Below are positions 1 to 8,862 of a stretch of DNA of 64,000 nucleotides, piece by piece (position 1 is the stretch's first letter; the number at the start of each line of letters is the position of its first letter). The stretch lies in the NCBI RefSeq assembly GCF_001428255.1, contig NZ_LMRW01000002.1:1-64000 (forward strand), read 5' to 3'. Source of the DNA: Agromyces sp. Soil535 (GTDB taxonomy: Bacteria; Actinomycetota; Actinomycetes; Actinomycetales; Microbacteriaceae). The translations under genes were made by a program, and so were the position numbers. Under the pieces are notes generated by a model, which did not search any database, was not told the origin of the DNA, and saw nothing but the letters and a program-made list of their open reading frames with translations.

Positions 1-2
1 GC

Positions 3-34
3 AAAACGCTGGGCTGGGAAACCCCAGCCCAGCG
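3..34 (-). terminator. intrinsic terminator downstream of tRNA-Asn
   Basis: A 12-bp perfect stem (7-18 with 23-34) closes a 4-nt loop. Read on the minus strand it is followed by four T residues (positions 3-6). It lies about 90 nt past the 3' end of the minus-strand tRNA gene. A smaller 6-bp hairpin (96-101 with 108-113) directly follows the tRNA and may help. Confidence 0.75.
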
Positions 35-121
35 CCTGCATAAACTCGTCAACACGGACTAATCACACGCGGTGTTGCAACGACCGATTGAATCCGCCGT
101 CTGCCCGGACGGCCCTTGCTG

Positions 122-194
122 CTCCCCCACTTGGACTCGAACCAAGAACCTATCGGTTAACAGCCGATTGCTCTGCCAATTGAGCTATGGAGGA
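122..194 (-). tRNA. tRNA-Asn (anticodon GTT)
   Basis: The minus strand folds as a 73-nt cloverleaf. The 7-bp acceptor stem pairs TCCTCCA with TGGGGGA (one T-G wobble). The D arm contains AGCTCAATTGGCAGAGC, the anticodon loop reads CTGTTAA (anticodon GTT), and the T arm carries GGTTCGAGTCC. The discriminator is G, as expected for Asn. CCA is not encoded, so it must be added after transcription. Confidence 0.95.
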
Positions 195-213
195 TCGCTT
201 GTTCAGCAGAGAC

Positions 214-243
214 ACTCTAGCAAAGGGAATGCCGGACGCCCAA
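214..243 (-). promoter_or_regulatory. promoter of tRNA-Asn
   Basis: On the minus strand a -35-like TTGGGC (243-238) is 18 nt from a -10-like TAGAGT (219-214). Transcription would start about 10 nt before the tRNA 5' end at 194. The spacing is normal for the housekeeping sigma factor. Assigned by eye. Confidence 0.6.
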
Positions 244-273
244 TTCGAGGGCGCCTCGCGAACCGCCTCGTCA

Positions 274-1140
274 TCATAGGTTCGGGCCGTCCTCGAGGTC
301 GTCGATCACCGCGTGGCCTGCGTCGAGCGCGCCGGCCAGGGCCATCACGTAGGGATGCCCCGGATCGTGGAACACCTCGTCGATGGTGCCGAGCGCGGCG
401 AGCTCGCCACGATCGAGCACCGCGATCCGATCGGCGGTGCGACGAAGCACCGGCAGGTCGTGGCTGATGATGAGGGCCGAGAAGGAGTGGTGCTCACGGT
501 CGCGGAGTTCGCCGATGAGCTGGGCGACCGCATCGCGCACCGTGAGGTCGATGCCCGCGGTCGGCTCGTCGGCGACGAGCAGCGACGGGCCGAGCACGAG
601 GGCGCGTGCCAGCGCGACGCGTTGGCGCTGCCCGCCGCTCAGCTCGTACGGGTACTTGTCGAGCATGCCGAGCGGAAGCCGCACGCCGTCGATCATCGTC
701 GCGACCCGAGTCTGCAGCGCGCGGCGGTTGTAGCGGCGGTCACGCTCGAGGATGGGGTCGCCGACGAGCTCCGCGATGGTCCGGTCGGGCGGGAGCGTCG
801 ATGCGGCGTCCTGCGGGAGGTAGCCGACGTGGAACCGGTACTCGGGCAGCTTGCGGCGTGGCAGTGTACGGAGTCGATGGCCGAGCACCGTGGCCTCCCC
901 GCCCGTGATGACGGGCCGCACCTCGCCCGTGCGCTGCTCGAAGGCCACACCCGAGAGCACCTTCGCGAGCGTGCTCTTGCCACTGCCGGCGCTTCCGAGG
1001 AGGCCCAGCACCTCGCCCGGCGCGATGGTGAGCGACAGCCCGTGCAGCGCGACGTGCGCAGGGCTCGCACCGTGCGGCGGGTACTCGAGTGTGAGGTCGC
1101 TCAGTACGATCGGGAATCCGTGCGCTGCTTCGCGCATCAC
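274..1140 (-). CDS. ABC transporter ATP-binding protein, oligopeptide type (third nucleotide-binding domain)
   Basis: 288-aa single ATPase domain of the Dpp/Opp family, energising import by the permeases encoded just upstream. Visible motifs are Walker A GSAGSGKS (49-56), Q-loop YLPQD near 110, signature LSGGQRQR (167-174), Walker B LLVADEP (from 187) and the H-loop His at 227, so it looks active. It is last in a five-gene operon. The GTG start at 1140 overlaps the TGA of the two-domain ATPase by 4 nt; ATG at 1137 is an alternative. The oddity is redundancy: the upstream gene already carries two complete ATPase domains. It may replace one of them, assemble as a separate ATPase, or serve another permease. 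The substrate cannot be read from the sequence. Confidence 0.88.
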   Translation of the reverse strand: MMREAAHGFPIVLSDLTLEYPPHGASPAHVALHGLSLTIAPGEVLGLLGSAGSGKSTLAKVLSGVAFEQRTGEVRPVITGGEATVLGHRLRTLPRRKLPEYRFHVGYLPQDAASTLPPDRTIAELVGDPILERDRRYNRRALQTRVATMIDGVRLPLGMLDKYPYELSGGQRQRVALARALVLGPSLLVADEPTAGIDLTVRDAVAQLIGELRDREHHSFSALIISHDLPVLRRTADRIAVLDRGELAALGTIDEVFHDPGHPYVMALAGALDAGHAVIDDLEDGPNL

Positions 1141-2825
1141 ACCGCCTCCCGGAGCCGGCGGAGTTCCTCTCGACGTTCCGCTTGCGCGATCGGGTCTGGC
1201 ACCGGCAGCGACGCGAGCAGGCGCTGCGTGTAGGGATCCGTCGGCGCACCGAGCACCTCCGCCCCCGTACCCTCCTCGACGAGGGCACCGTGGTAGAGCA
1301 CCGCGATGCGGTCGGCGAGCAGGTCCACGACTGCGAGGTCGTGGCTGATGAAGAGCGACGCGAACCCGAACTCGTGCTGCAGCTCGGCGAAGAGCTCGAG
1401 CACGCGCGCCTGCACCGACACGTCGAGCGCCGACGTGGGCTCGTCGGCGATGAGGAGCTCGGGCTCCAGCGCAAGGGCGCGCGCGAGGCTCGCCCGTTGA
1501 CGCTGGCCACCGGAGAGCTCGTGGGGGTACCGGTCGCCGTAGGCGCGCGGAAGCTGCACCGCCTCAAGCAGGTCGTCCACCCGCGCCCTCGCCGCGGCGG
1601 CATTCCTGGCCCGACCGTGGATGACGAGGGGCTCGGCGACGCACTCCGCTACGGTGAGCAGCGGATTGAAGCTCGACGCCGGGTCCTGGAACACGAAGCC
1701 GATGCGGCTGCGAAGCGGGCGGAAGTCGCGCTCGCGGATGCCGTTCATCTCTGCGTCGAGCACCTTCAGCGACCCGCCGGTCACCCTGGTGAGCCCGGCG
1801 ATCGCGCGTCCGATCGTGGTCTTGCCCGAGCCCGACTCGCCGACGAGGCCGAGCACCTCCCCCGGCCGGATCAGGAAGTCGACGCCGCCGACCGCCTGGA
1901 ATCCGGGTCGGCCGAATCGGCCTGGGTAGACGATCTCGAGGCCCTTCGCCTCGACCACAGCGGGCTGTTCCGTCCAGTTCGTCGGCCGCGCCGCCGCGCG
2001 CTCCGCCGCCCGCGCCGTGCCGTGCCCCACATAGGGCACCGCGGCGAGCAGCGCCTTGGTGTAGTCGGCCTGCGGCGCAGCGAACAGCGTGTGCACGTCG
2101 GCTTCCTCGACCACGTTGCCCTGGTACATGACGGCCACCCGGTCGGCGAGGTCGGCGACGACGCCCATGTTGTGCGTGATGAGCACGATCGCGGTGCCGA
2201 ACTCGTCTCGGCATCGGCGTAGCAGGTCGAGGATCTCGGCCTGTACCGTCACGTCGAGCGCGGTGGTCGGCTCGTCGGCCACGATGAGTCCCGGGTCGAG
2301 TACGAGCGCCATCGCGATGACGACACGCTGCTTCTGACCTCCTGAGAACTGGTGCGGGAAGTGGTCGACCCGCTCCTCGGGGTCGGGGATGCCGACTCGC
2401 CCGAGGATCTCGATGGCCTTGGCCCGGGCCTCCTTCCTCGAGAGGTGGCCGTGGGCACGCAGCCCCTCCATGATCTGCCAGCCAACGGTGTAGACCGGAT
2501 TGAGCGCGGTGGACGGCTCCTGGAAGACCATGGCGACGTCCGTGCCCCGCACCTCGCGCAATTGGTGCTTCGACAGGCTGATGACGTCGTTCTCCCTGGT
2601 GCCCTCCCGGTTGGTGAGCACGACCGCCCCACGTGTCGTCGCGGTCTCGGGCAGCAACCCGAGGATCGTCTTCGCGGTCACGGTCTTGCCGCTGCCGGAC
2701 TCGCCGACGATCGCGAGCACCTCGCCTCCAGCGACGGAGAGCGAGACATCCTCGATCGCCTTGACGGCACCCGCATCCGTGGCGAACGAGACGCCGAGGT
2801 TCCTGATTTCGACCACCGTGCTCAT
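1137..2825 (-). CDS. fused two-domain ABC ATPase of oligopeptide transporter (DppD-DppF type)
   Basis: 562-aa cytoplasmic protein with two complete nucleotide-binding domains. In the first half, Walker A GESGSGKT is at 41-48, signature FSGGQKQR starts at 160 and Walker B IVADEP is near 181. In the second half, Walker A is at 329-336, signature LSGGQRQR starts at 437 and Walker B LIADEP is near 458. Each half also shows the oligopeptide-family C-terminal region. Such DppD-DppF fusions hydrolyse ATP for peptide or nickel-type importers. The gene overlaps the upstream permease gene by 4 nt (ATGA) and the following ATPase gene by 3-4 nt, indicating translational coupling. All catalytic motifs are intact in both halves. 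Confidence 0.93.
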   Translation of the reverse strand: MSTVVEIRNLGVSFATDAGAVKAIEDVSLSVAGGEVLAIVGESGSGKTVTAKTILGLLPETATTRGAVVLTNREGTRENDVISLSKHQLREVRGTDVAMVFQEPSTALNPVYTVGWQIMEGLRAHGHLSRKEARAKAIEILGRVGIPDPEERVDHFPHQFSGGQKQRVVIAMALVLDPGLIVADEPTTALDVTVQAEILDLLRRCRDEFGTAIVLITHNMGVVADLADRVAVMYQGNVVEEADVHTLFAAPQADYTKALLAAVPYVGHGTARAAERAAARPTNWTEQPAVVEAKGLEIVYPGRFGRPGFQAVGGVDFLIRPGEVLGLVGESGSGKTTIGRAIAGLTRVTGGSLKVLDAEMNGIRERDFRPLRSRIGFVFQDPASSFNPLLTVAECVAEPLVIHGRARNAAAARARVDDLLEAVQLPRAYGDRYPHELSGGQRQRASLARALALEPELLIADEPTSALDVSVQARVLELFAELQHEFGFASLFISHDLAVVDLLADRIAVLYHGALVEEGTGAEVLGAPTDPYTQRLLASLPVPDPIAQAERREELRRLREAV

Positions 2826-3895
2826 CGCTTGACCTCGATCCCGTGCTCGTCGAACGTCTCTCCGTCTTCGAGGCCGCTGAGCCCACCCGGGCCGGCCGAC
2901 AGTGCGCCGCCGGGAACGACCGACGTCGCTGCGACCTCGCCGGCCGCCTGGGCGACGCGACGGCGACCGCGGAGCCGCGGATCGGCCAGGTCATTGAGGC
3001 TCTCGCCGACCAGCATGATGCCGAGCACCGTGAACACGATGGCGAGGCCGGGGAAGAGCGCGGTCCACCAGATGCCGCTCGTGACATCGGACTGCGCCTT
3101 GAACAGGTCGTAGCCCCACTCCGCCGCCGCGGTCGGTTCGATGCCGAATCCCAGGAAGCCGAGGGCGGCGAGGGTGAGGATCGCCTCCGCGGAGTTCAAC
3201 GTGATGATGAGCGGGAGCGTGCGCGTCGCGTTGCGGAAGACGTGCTTGAACACGATCCGGGAGTTGGACGCCCCCAGCACCTTCGCGGACTCGACGAACG
3301 GCTCGGCCTTGATACGGACCGTCTCGGCGCGGATGACGCGGAAGTACTGCGGGATGAACACCACCACGATCGACCCTGCCGCCGCAAGGACGCCGCCCCA
3401 CAGGCTGCTTTGCCCGCCGGAGATGACGATCGACAGGACGATGGCAAGCAGCAGCGAGGGGAACGCATAGATCGCGTCGCAGATGACGACGAGGATGCGG
3501 TCGAGCCAGCCGCCGAAGTATCCGGAATAGAGACCGAGCGCGACGCCGATGAAGAGCGACAGGATGACCGCGACGACGACCACGAGGATCGCCGTCTGCG
3601 TGCCCCAGACCACGCGCGAGAGCACGTCGTAGCTCCCCACGGTGGTGCCGAACAGGTGCTCGGGCGACGGTGGCTGCTGCGAGCCGAACGAGCCCGACGC
3701 ATCCGCTCGTTGCGCGAAGCCGTAGGGCGCGATCAGCGCGGCGAAGATCGCGGTGAGGATGAAGATCGCGAGCATGACGAGGCCGGTGACGAGCATGCCG
3801 CGCTGGAGGCCGACACTCTGCCGGAGCTGGTGCACGACCGGAATACGGTCGCGGAGCCGCCGCTTCGGGACGGCGGTGACGGGTGCTGCGGTCAT
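2822..3895 (-). CDS. ABC transporter permease, DppC type
   Basis: 357-aa inner-membrane permease of the DppC/OppC family. There is one membrane segment near residues 35-60, after a basic N-terminus (KRRLRDR). A block of five further helices follows, with the ATPase-contact EAA loop visible as VLGASNSRIVFKHVFRN. The C-terminal tail of roughly 45 residues after LADPRLRGRR is longer than usual and rich in Gly, Ala and Ser. It pairs with the DppB-type permease whose stop lies 1 nt upstream of this ATG, and it overlaps the fused ATPase gene by 4 nt. Together these form the translocation channel of a peptide-type importer. Confidence 0.92.
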   Translation of the reverse strand: MTAAPVTAVPKRRLRDRIPVVHQLRQSVGLQRGMLVTGLVMLAIFILTAIFAALIAPYGFAQRADASGSFGSQQPPSPEHLFGTTVGSYDVLSRVVWGTQTAILVVVVAVILSLFIGVALGLYSGYFGGWLDRILVVICDAIYAFPSLLLAIVLSIVISGGQSSLWGGVLAAAGSIVVVFIPQYFRVIRAETVRIKAEPFVESAKVLGASNSRIVFKHVFRNATRTLPLIITLNSAEAILTLAALGFLGFGIEPTAAAEWGYDLFKAQSDVTSGIWWTALFPGLAIVFTVLGIMLVGESLNDLADPRLRGRRRVAQAAGEVAATSVVPGGALSAGPGGLSGLEDGETFDEHGIEVKR

Positions 3896-3896
3896 G

Positions 3897-4991
3897 TCAG
3901 TACCTCACCCTCGGGTCGATGAACGCCGCGAGGATGTCGACGACGAAGTTCGTGATGGCGACGATGACCGCCAGCATCACCACGATGCCCTGCACGGCGA
4001 CGAAGTCCCGTGACTCCAGGAACTCGGCGAGGATGAAGCCGAGGCCCTTCCATTCGAACGTCGTCTCGGTGAGCACCGCGCCCGAGAGGAGCAACGCGAT
4101 CTGGAGGCCGATGACGGTGACGATCGGGATCAACGCCGGCCGGTAGGCGTGCTTGCGGAGCAGCCGGTACTCGGCCACGCCGCGTGAACGTGCCGCATCG
4201 ACGTAGTCGGTCGCGAGCGTGCCGATCACGTTCGTACGGACGAGCCGGAGGAAGATGCCGGCCGTGAGCAGGCCGAGGGCGATCGCGGGGAGCACCGCGT
4301 GCGAGAGCACGTCGCCGAGGACCTCGGGATCTCCGGTCATCAGCGCGTCGATCGTGTAGAACCCCGTCTTGTTGGGGAGCGTCTGCATCTGCAGCTCCGC
4401 ACCGACACTCGCCCGCCCGGCGATGGGGAACCACCCAAGCCACACCGAGAAGATCAGCTTCAGGATCAGGCCTGCGAAGAAGACCGGAACCGCGTACCAG
4501 TAGATGGCGAGCACGCGGAACACCGCGTCCTGCGGCTTGTCCCGGAAGTAGGCCGTGAAGAGTCCAAGGGGGATGCCCACCCCGAAGGCGACGATGAGCG
4601 AGTAGAAGACCAGCTCGAACGTGGCCGGACCGTACGTGGCGAGCACCTCGATGACCGGCTGGCTCGTGGTCAGCGTCGACCCGAAGTTGCCCGTGATGAG
4701 CTGTCCGAGGTACTCGAAGTACTGGATGAACAGCGGCCGGTCGTATCCGGCGGCGGCGCGCAGCTCTGCGAGTGCCTCGGGTCCGAGCCGGCCGCCCTGT
4801 GCCGCCGTGATGGGGTCGCCCGTTGTGCGCATCAGGAAGAACACGAGGGTGACGAGGATGAAGATCGTGGGGAAGATCAGCAGGAATCGGACGAGCAGGT
4901 ACCTGCCGAACCCGCCGCCCTGCGATTTGGGCTTCGGGCGGCCCGAGACGGGCGCTCCCTCCGCCAGCGGAACGGTGTCAAAAGTGCTCAT
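3897..4991 (-). CDS. ABC transporter permease, DppB type
   Basis: 364-aa membrane protein of the DppB/OppB family. The N-terminal helix (GRYLLVRFLLIFPTIFILVT) is followed by the large periplasmic-side loop typical of this subunit. Further helices carry the EAA-type loop VDAARSRGVAEYRLLRKHAY near the C-terminal third. The start ATG at 4991 follows a GAGG-type ribosome site. The gene is separated from the binding-protein gene by 87 nt holding a strong stem-loop, and is 1 nt from the DppC-type gene downstream. It forms half of the transport channel. Confidence 0.92.
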   Translation of the reverse strand: MSTFDTVPLAEGAPVSGRPKPKSQGGGFGRYLLVRFLLIFPTIFILVTLVFFLMRTTGDPITAAQGGRLGPEALAELRAAAGYDRPLFIQYFEYLGQLITGNFGSTLTTSQPVIEVLATYGPATFELVFYSLIVAFGVGIPLGLFTAYFRDKPQDAVFRVLAIYWYAVPVFFAGLILKLIFSVWLGWFPIAGRASVGAELQMQTLPNKTGFYTIDALMTGDPEVLGDVLSHAVLPAIALGLLTAGIFLRLVRTNVIGTLATDYVDAARSRGVAEYRLLRKHAYRPALIPIVTVIGLQIALLLSGAVLTETTFEWKGLGFILAEFLESRDFVAVQGIVVMLAVIVAITNFVVDILAAFIDPRVRY

Positions 4992-5016
4992 GGATTCCTC
5001 AGGGGGTACAGGGGAA

Positions 5017-5048
5017 CGGGGGCGACCCGCGGTAGCAGGTCGCCCCCG
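5017..5048 (-). terminator. intercistronic stem-loop between binding-protein and permease genes
   Basis: Perfect 11-bp inverted repeat (5017-5027 with 5038-5048) with a 10-nt loop, and no T tract on the minus side. Similar hairpins after the binding-protein gene of importer operons usually stabilise that transcript or let only part of transcription pass to the membrane genes. This role is inferred from position. Confidence 0.5.
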
Positions 5049-5078
5049 TCGTCGAGCTTCAACGACTCTAGTCCGTCA

Positions 5079-6713
5079 TCAGCCCTTTGAGAGCGCCGCG
5101 TAGCGGAACTTGAAGGACCCGTCGAGCGTGTCCTCCGTCCCCTCCACGTCCGTGCCGGTGACCGCGACCTGCGCGCCCTGCATGTACGGGATCGTGGACA
5201 GGTCGGCCGCGACCTTGTCCTGGATCTCGCCGATGAGCGCCTCGCGCGCGGCGGGGTCGGGCGTGACCGCCTGCTCGAGGATGAGGTCGGTCACCTCGGG
5301 GTTCTCGTAGTGGTTCACGAGGAAGTTCTCCGGGAGGAAGAACGGCGTGAGGTAGTTGTCGGCATCCGAGTAGTCGGGGAACCAGCCCATCTGGAAGACG
5401 GAGTACAGGTCGGCGACGCGGTCCTTCGAGTACTGGACCCACTCGGTCGACTGCAGGTTCACCGTGAACAGGCCGCTCGACTCGAGGCTGTCCTTGATGA
5501 CGGCGTACTCGTCGCTCGACGACGGCCCGTAACGCTCGGCCACGTACTGGATGTTCAGCTCGACCGGCGTGGTGATGCCGGCGGTCTCGAGGCGGCCGGC
5601 GGCCTTCTCGGGGTCGGGCTGGCCGCTGCCGTCGCCGTACTGGTCCTTCAGCGCCTCGTTCGCGCCGGCGAGGCCGGCAGGAATGTAGGAGTAGAGCGGC
5701 GTGAAGGTGCCCTTGTAGACGTCCTCCGAGATCGCATCGCGGTCGATGAGGTCCGCGATCGCCTGACGGACGGCGAGCGCCTTGGCGGGGTCGGCCTCGG
5801 CGGTCGTGGCGCCGAACGGCATCGTGTCGAAGTTGAACACGAGGTAGCGGATCTCGCCGCCGGGGCCGTCGACGACCTTGACGTTGTCGTTGCCGCGGAG
5901 GTCCTCGATGTCGGTCGCGCTGAGCGTGCGGTTCGCGACGTCGATGTTGCCCTCCTGCACGTCGAGCTTGAGGTTCGACGCCTCGGTGTAGTACTTGACG
6001 TTCACGGTCTCGGTCTTGGCCGGGGGCAGGAGGCCCTTGTAGTCGGGGTTCGCCTTGTAGGAGACCAGGTTGTTGAAGTCGTAGCTCTCGATGACGTACG
6101 GGCCCGCGAACGCGTTCGCCTCGACGATCTCGTCGTCGGGAGTGATCTCGTCGGGCGAGAACACCTCGTCGTCGACGATGGCGCCCGGGAAGCTCGTGAG
6201 GATGAGCGGGAAGACCTGGTCGTTCTCCGCCTTCAGGTGGAAGACGACGGTCGTGTCATCCGGAGCTTCGACGCTGTCGAGGTTGTAGAGGAGCGACGAC
6301 GGCCCGTTCGGGTCTGCGATCTTGAGCTGGCGGTCGAACGTGAACTTCACGTCGGACGAGGTGAGGTCGTTGCCGTTCGCCCACTTCAGGCCCTCGGGGA
6401 GCGTCACCGTGTACTCGGTCGGCGAGGTGAACTCGGCCGACTCGGCGAGGTCGGGCTGCACCTCGGTGCTCTGGTAGTCGGTGTTCAGCAGGTAGGGGAA
6501 GACCTGCGTGTGCACCGCGAGGGTGCCGTTGTCGTACGAACCCGCCGGGTCGAGCACCGTGATCTGCTCGGTCGTGCCGATCGTGATCGTGCCACCGGCC
6601 GCCTCGGTGCTTCCGCCGCCACCCGGCGCGCAAGCGGCGAGGGTGAGGGCGGCCACAGAGACACCGGCCGCCGCAAGGATGGCGCGACGCCGGTTCGTGG
6701 ATGCGGATGTCAT
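5079..6713 (-). CDS. peptide-type ABC transporter substrate-binding lipoprotein (family 5)
   Basis: 544-aa exported binding protein of the SBP_bac_5 (DppA/OppA) family. A twin-Arg-like basic N-terminus (NRRR) and a hydrophobic stretch end in the lipobox LAAC with acceptor Cys28, followed by a Gly/Ser/Glu linker. The mature protein should therefore be lipid-anchored outside the membrane. Family features include ITVLDPAGSYDNG near the mature N-terminus and YTVTLPEGLKWANGNDLTSSD. It is first in the operon, which explains the stronger expression need and the hairpin after it. A ribosome site AGGAAGAGG precedes the ATG. The 193-nt upstream gap must hold the operon promoter; I see no convincing -35/-10 pair. 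Peptides are the usual ligands, but specificity is not determinable here. Confidence 0.92.
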   Translation of the reverse strand: MTSASTNRRRAILAAAGVSVAALTLAACAPGGGGSTEAAGGTITIGTTEQITVLDPAGSYDNGTLAVHTQVFPYLLNTDYQSTEVQPDLAESAEFTSPTEYTVTLPEGLKWANGNDLTSSDVKFTFDRQLKIADPNGPSSLLYNLDSVEAPDDTTVVFHLKAENDQVFPLILTSFPGAIVDDEVFSPDEITPDDEIVEANAFAGPYVIESYDFNNLVSYKANPDYKGLLPPAKTETVNVKYYTEASNLKLDVQEGNIDVANRTLSATDIEDLRGNDNVKVVDGPGGEIRYLVFNFDTMPFGATTAEADPAKALAVRQAIADLIDRDAISEDVYKGTFTPLYSYIPAGLAGANEALKDQYGDGSGQPDPEKAAGRLETAGITTPVELNIQYVAERYGPSSSDEYAVIKDSLESSGLFTVNLQSTEWVQYSKDRVADLYSVFQMGWFPDYSDADNYLTPFFLPENFLVNHYENPEVTDLILEQAVTPDPAAREALIGEIQDKVAADLSTIPYMQGAQVAVTGTDVEGTEDTLDGSFKFRYAALSKG

Positions 6714-6890
6714 ATCCGTCTACCTCTTCCTGTCAGGACTGAAACGCACAGCAATGGATGGCGGCGCGTTGTCGTATCCCCCAGACCTAGCACACGGGCC
6801 CGAGGATGTTGCACGGTCGGCCGGGCGGACGGCGGAATATTTACCGATCTGCAACCTTCGACGCAACCGATGCGCGTGCGGGCCCGCTTC

Positions 6891-6916
6891 GGGCGACGGA
6901 TGCCGCTCAGTCGCCC
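6891..6916 (-). terminator. terminator-like hairpin at end of dnaG
   Basis: GGGCGAC (6891-6897) pairs with GTCGCCC (6910-6916) around a 12-nt loop containing CGGATGCC. It overlaps the dnaG stop codon (6907-6909) on the minus strand. No clear T tract, so either termination or mRNA 3'-end protection is possible. Confidence 0.45.
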
Positions 6917-8799
6917 CTGAGCGCCCGACGCTCGGTCTCGAGCTCGACGAGCGCGCGCTGCAGGCTCCCGTAGTTCTCCGTGTCGCTCCGGTCGGTGCGT
7001 TGGAGCCGGCCGAGCAGCTCGGACTTCTGGCGGAGCAGCTCGCGGTCGATGAGGGCGCTCACGACGCCGGTGACGTAGGCCGTGAGCTCCGCCTCGCTGC
7101 GCTGTGGCACGGGTGCGACGGCGAGCTGGCGCACCACCCCCGCGAAGGGCGCCGGCACCTCGTCGACCACGCGGTCGACCCGTACCGCCGGATCGGGTGA
7201 GGCCAGCACCGAGGCGATCCCGTCGCGCACGACGGCGAGCGAGGCGTTGCCGAAGCGGCTGTCGACGGCATGGCGGAGCAGGTCGGCGCCGAGGGTGTCG
7301 GGGTACTGCAGCATGGCCTGAAGGGCGTCGCGCTCGAGGCGGGTGGAGGGGTCGTTCGGCAGCTCGGTGATCGAGAACGGGCGGGTCGCGGCATCCGTGC
7401 CCTGGGCCTCGCCAACGCCTTGACCGGGCGACCCGGTGGACCCCGACGCCGCGGATGCACCCCGCTCCTCCGGTGCCTTCGACCGTCCGGTCGCCGATCG
7501 CACGGCCCGCGTGACCTCGCCGAGTTCCATGCCGAGCATGCGCGCGAGCTCGTGCGTGTAGCCGGGGCGGAGCGCAGGATCGCGGATCTCGGCGACGACG
7601 GGGGCGGCCGCCCGCAGCGCAGCGACGCGCCCTTCGACGGTCTCGAGGTCGTAGCGGGAGAGGGTGTGGCGGAGCACGAACTCGAACATCGGCGTGCGCG
7701 TCTCGACGAGGGAGCGCACCGCCGCGTCGCCGCGCGCGAGCCGCAGGTCGCACGGGTCGAGCCCGTCGGGGGCGACCGCGACGAAGGTCTGCGCGGCGAA
7801 TCGCTGCTCCTCGGCGAAGGCCCGCATCGCCGCCTGCTGCCCGGCCGCGTCCCCGTCGAACGTGAACACGACCTCTCCGACCCCCGAATCGTCGCCGAGC
7901 ACCCGCCGAAGCACCTTGATGTGCTCGACGCCGAACGACGTGCCACTCGCCGCGATCGCCGTGGTGACGCCCGCCAGGTGGCACGCCATGACGTCGGTGT
8001 ACCCCTCGACCACGACGACGCGATGGGTCTTCGCGATGTCGCGCTTCGCGAGGTCGAGCCCGTAGAGCACCTGCGCCTTGTGGTAGATCGCGGTCTCGGG
8101 GGTGTTCAGGTACTTCGGACCCTGGTCGTCGTCGAGCAGGCGGCGTGCACCGAACCCGACGGTCTGCCCGGTGACGTCGCGGATCGGCCACACGAGCCGA
8201 CCGCGGAACCGGTCGTACACGCCCCGGTCCCCTTGCGAGACGAGACCGGATGCCGCGAGCTCCTCGGTCGTGAACCCCCGGGCCTTCAGGTGGTTGGTGA
8301 GCGCTTCCCAGCTCTTGGGCGCGAAGCCGACCCCGAACCGGCGCGCCGCCTCTGCGTCGAACCCGCGCTCGCCGAGGAAGCGGCGGCCGACCTCCGCGTC
8401 TGGTGATCCGAGCCGTTCGACGAAGAACTCCGCGGCCGCCTGGTTCGCCGCGAGCAGCCGCGCGCGATTGCCGTGGTCGGACGCCTGGCCGCCGTCCTCG
8501 TAGTGGAGCTCGAAGCCGATACGGCCGGCGAGACGCTCGACGGCCTCGGCGAACGAGACGTGGTCCATACGCTGCAGGAACGTGTAGACGTCGCCCGATT
8601 CGCCGCATCCGAAGCAGTGGTAGTACCCGAGCTGCGGACGCACGTGGAAGCTGGGGCTCCGCTCGTCGTGGAACGGGCAGAGGCCCTTCAACGAGCCGAC
8701 GCCGGCGGATTTCAGGCTCACGTGCTCGCCGACGATGTCGGCGATGTTCGTGCGGGCTTTCACCTCGTCGACATCGCCCTGTCGGATGCGGCCCGCCAT
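6907..8799 (-). CDS. dnaG: DNA primase
   Basis: 630-aa replication primase that makes RNA primers for lagging-strand synthesis. The N-terminal CHC2 zinc finger has C41, H44, C62 and C65 (CPFHDE then CFGC). The core catalytic/Toprim region includes VVVVEGYTDVMACHLAG. The C-terminal helicase-contact part is less conserved. I place the start at ATG 8799 (MAGRIRQ). An in-frame ATG nine bases upstream overlaps a TAGGAT -10 element that lies exactly 7 nt before 8799, so the transcript is probably leaderless from 8799. Downstream the operon-like neighbours read on the same strand, but a 193-nt gap and hairpin separate it from the transporter. Confidence 0.95.
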   Translation of the reverse strand: MAGRIRQGDVDEVKARTNIADIVGEHVSLKSAGVGSLKGLCPFHDERSPSFHVRPQLGYYHCFGCGESGDVYTFLQRMDHVSFAEAVERLAGRIGFELHYEDGGQASDHGNRARLLAANQAAAEFFVERLGSPDAEVGRRFLGERGFDAEAARRFGVGFAPKSWEALTNHLKARGFTTEELAASGLVSQGDRGVYDRFRGRLVWPIRDVTGQTVGFGARRLLDDDQGPKYLNTPETAIYHKAQVLYGLDLAKRDIAKTHRVVVVEGYTDVMACHLAGVTTAIAASGTSFGVEHIKVLRRVLGDDSGVGEVVFTFDGDAAGQQAAMRAFAEEQRFAAQTFVAVAPDGLDPCDLRLARGDAAVRSLVETRTPMFEFVLRHTLSRYDLETVEGRVAALRAAAPVVAEIRDPALRPGYTHELARMLGMELGEVTRAVRSATGRSKAPEERGASAASGSTGSPGQGVGEAQGTDAATRPFSITELPNDPSTRLERDALQAMLQYPDTLGADLLRHAVDSRFGNASLAVVRDGIASVLASPDPAVRVDRVVDEVPAPFAGVVRQLAVAPVPQRSEAELTAYVTGVVSALIDRELLRQKSELLGRLQRTDRSDTENYGSLQRALVELETERRALRGD

Positions 8800-8806
8800 G
8801 GCTCTC

Positions 8807-8812
8807 ATCCTA
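8807..8812 (-). promoter_or_regulatory. -10 element of dnaG (leaderless)
   Basis: TAGGAT on the minus strand, 7 nt before the dnaG ATG at 8799. Placement implies transcription beginning at or next to the start codon. Confidence 0.55.
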
Positions 8813-8862
8813 GTTCCCGTCGCCGGGGCGGCCGGATGCGACGACGCTCACGGATGCCGACA

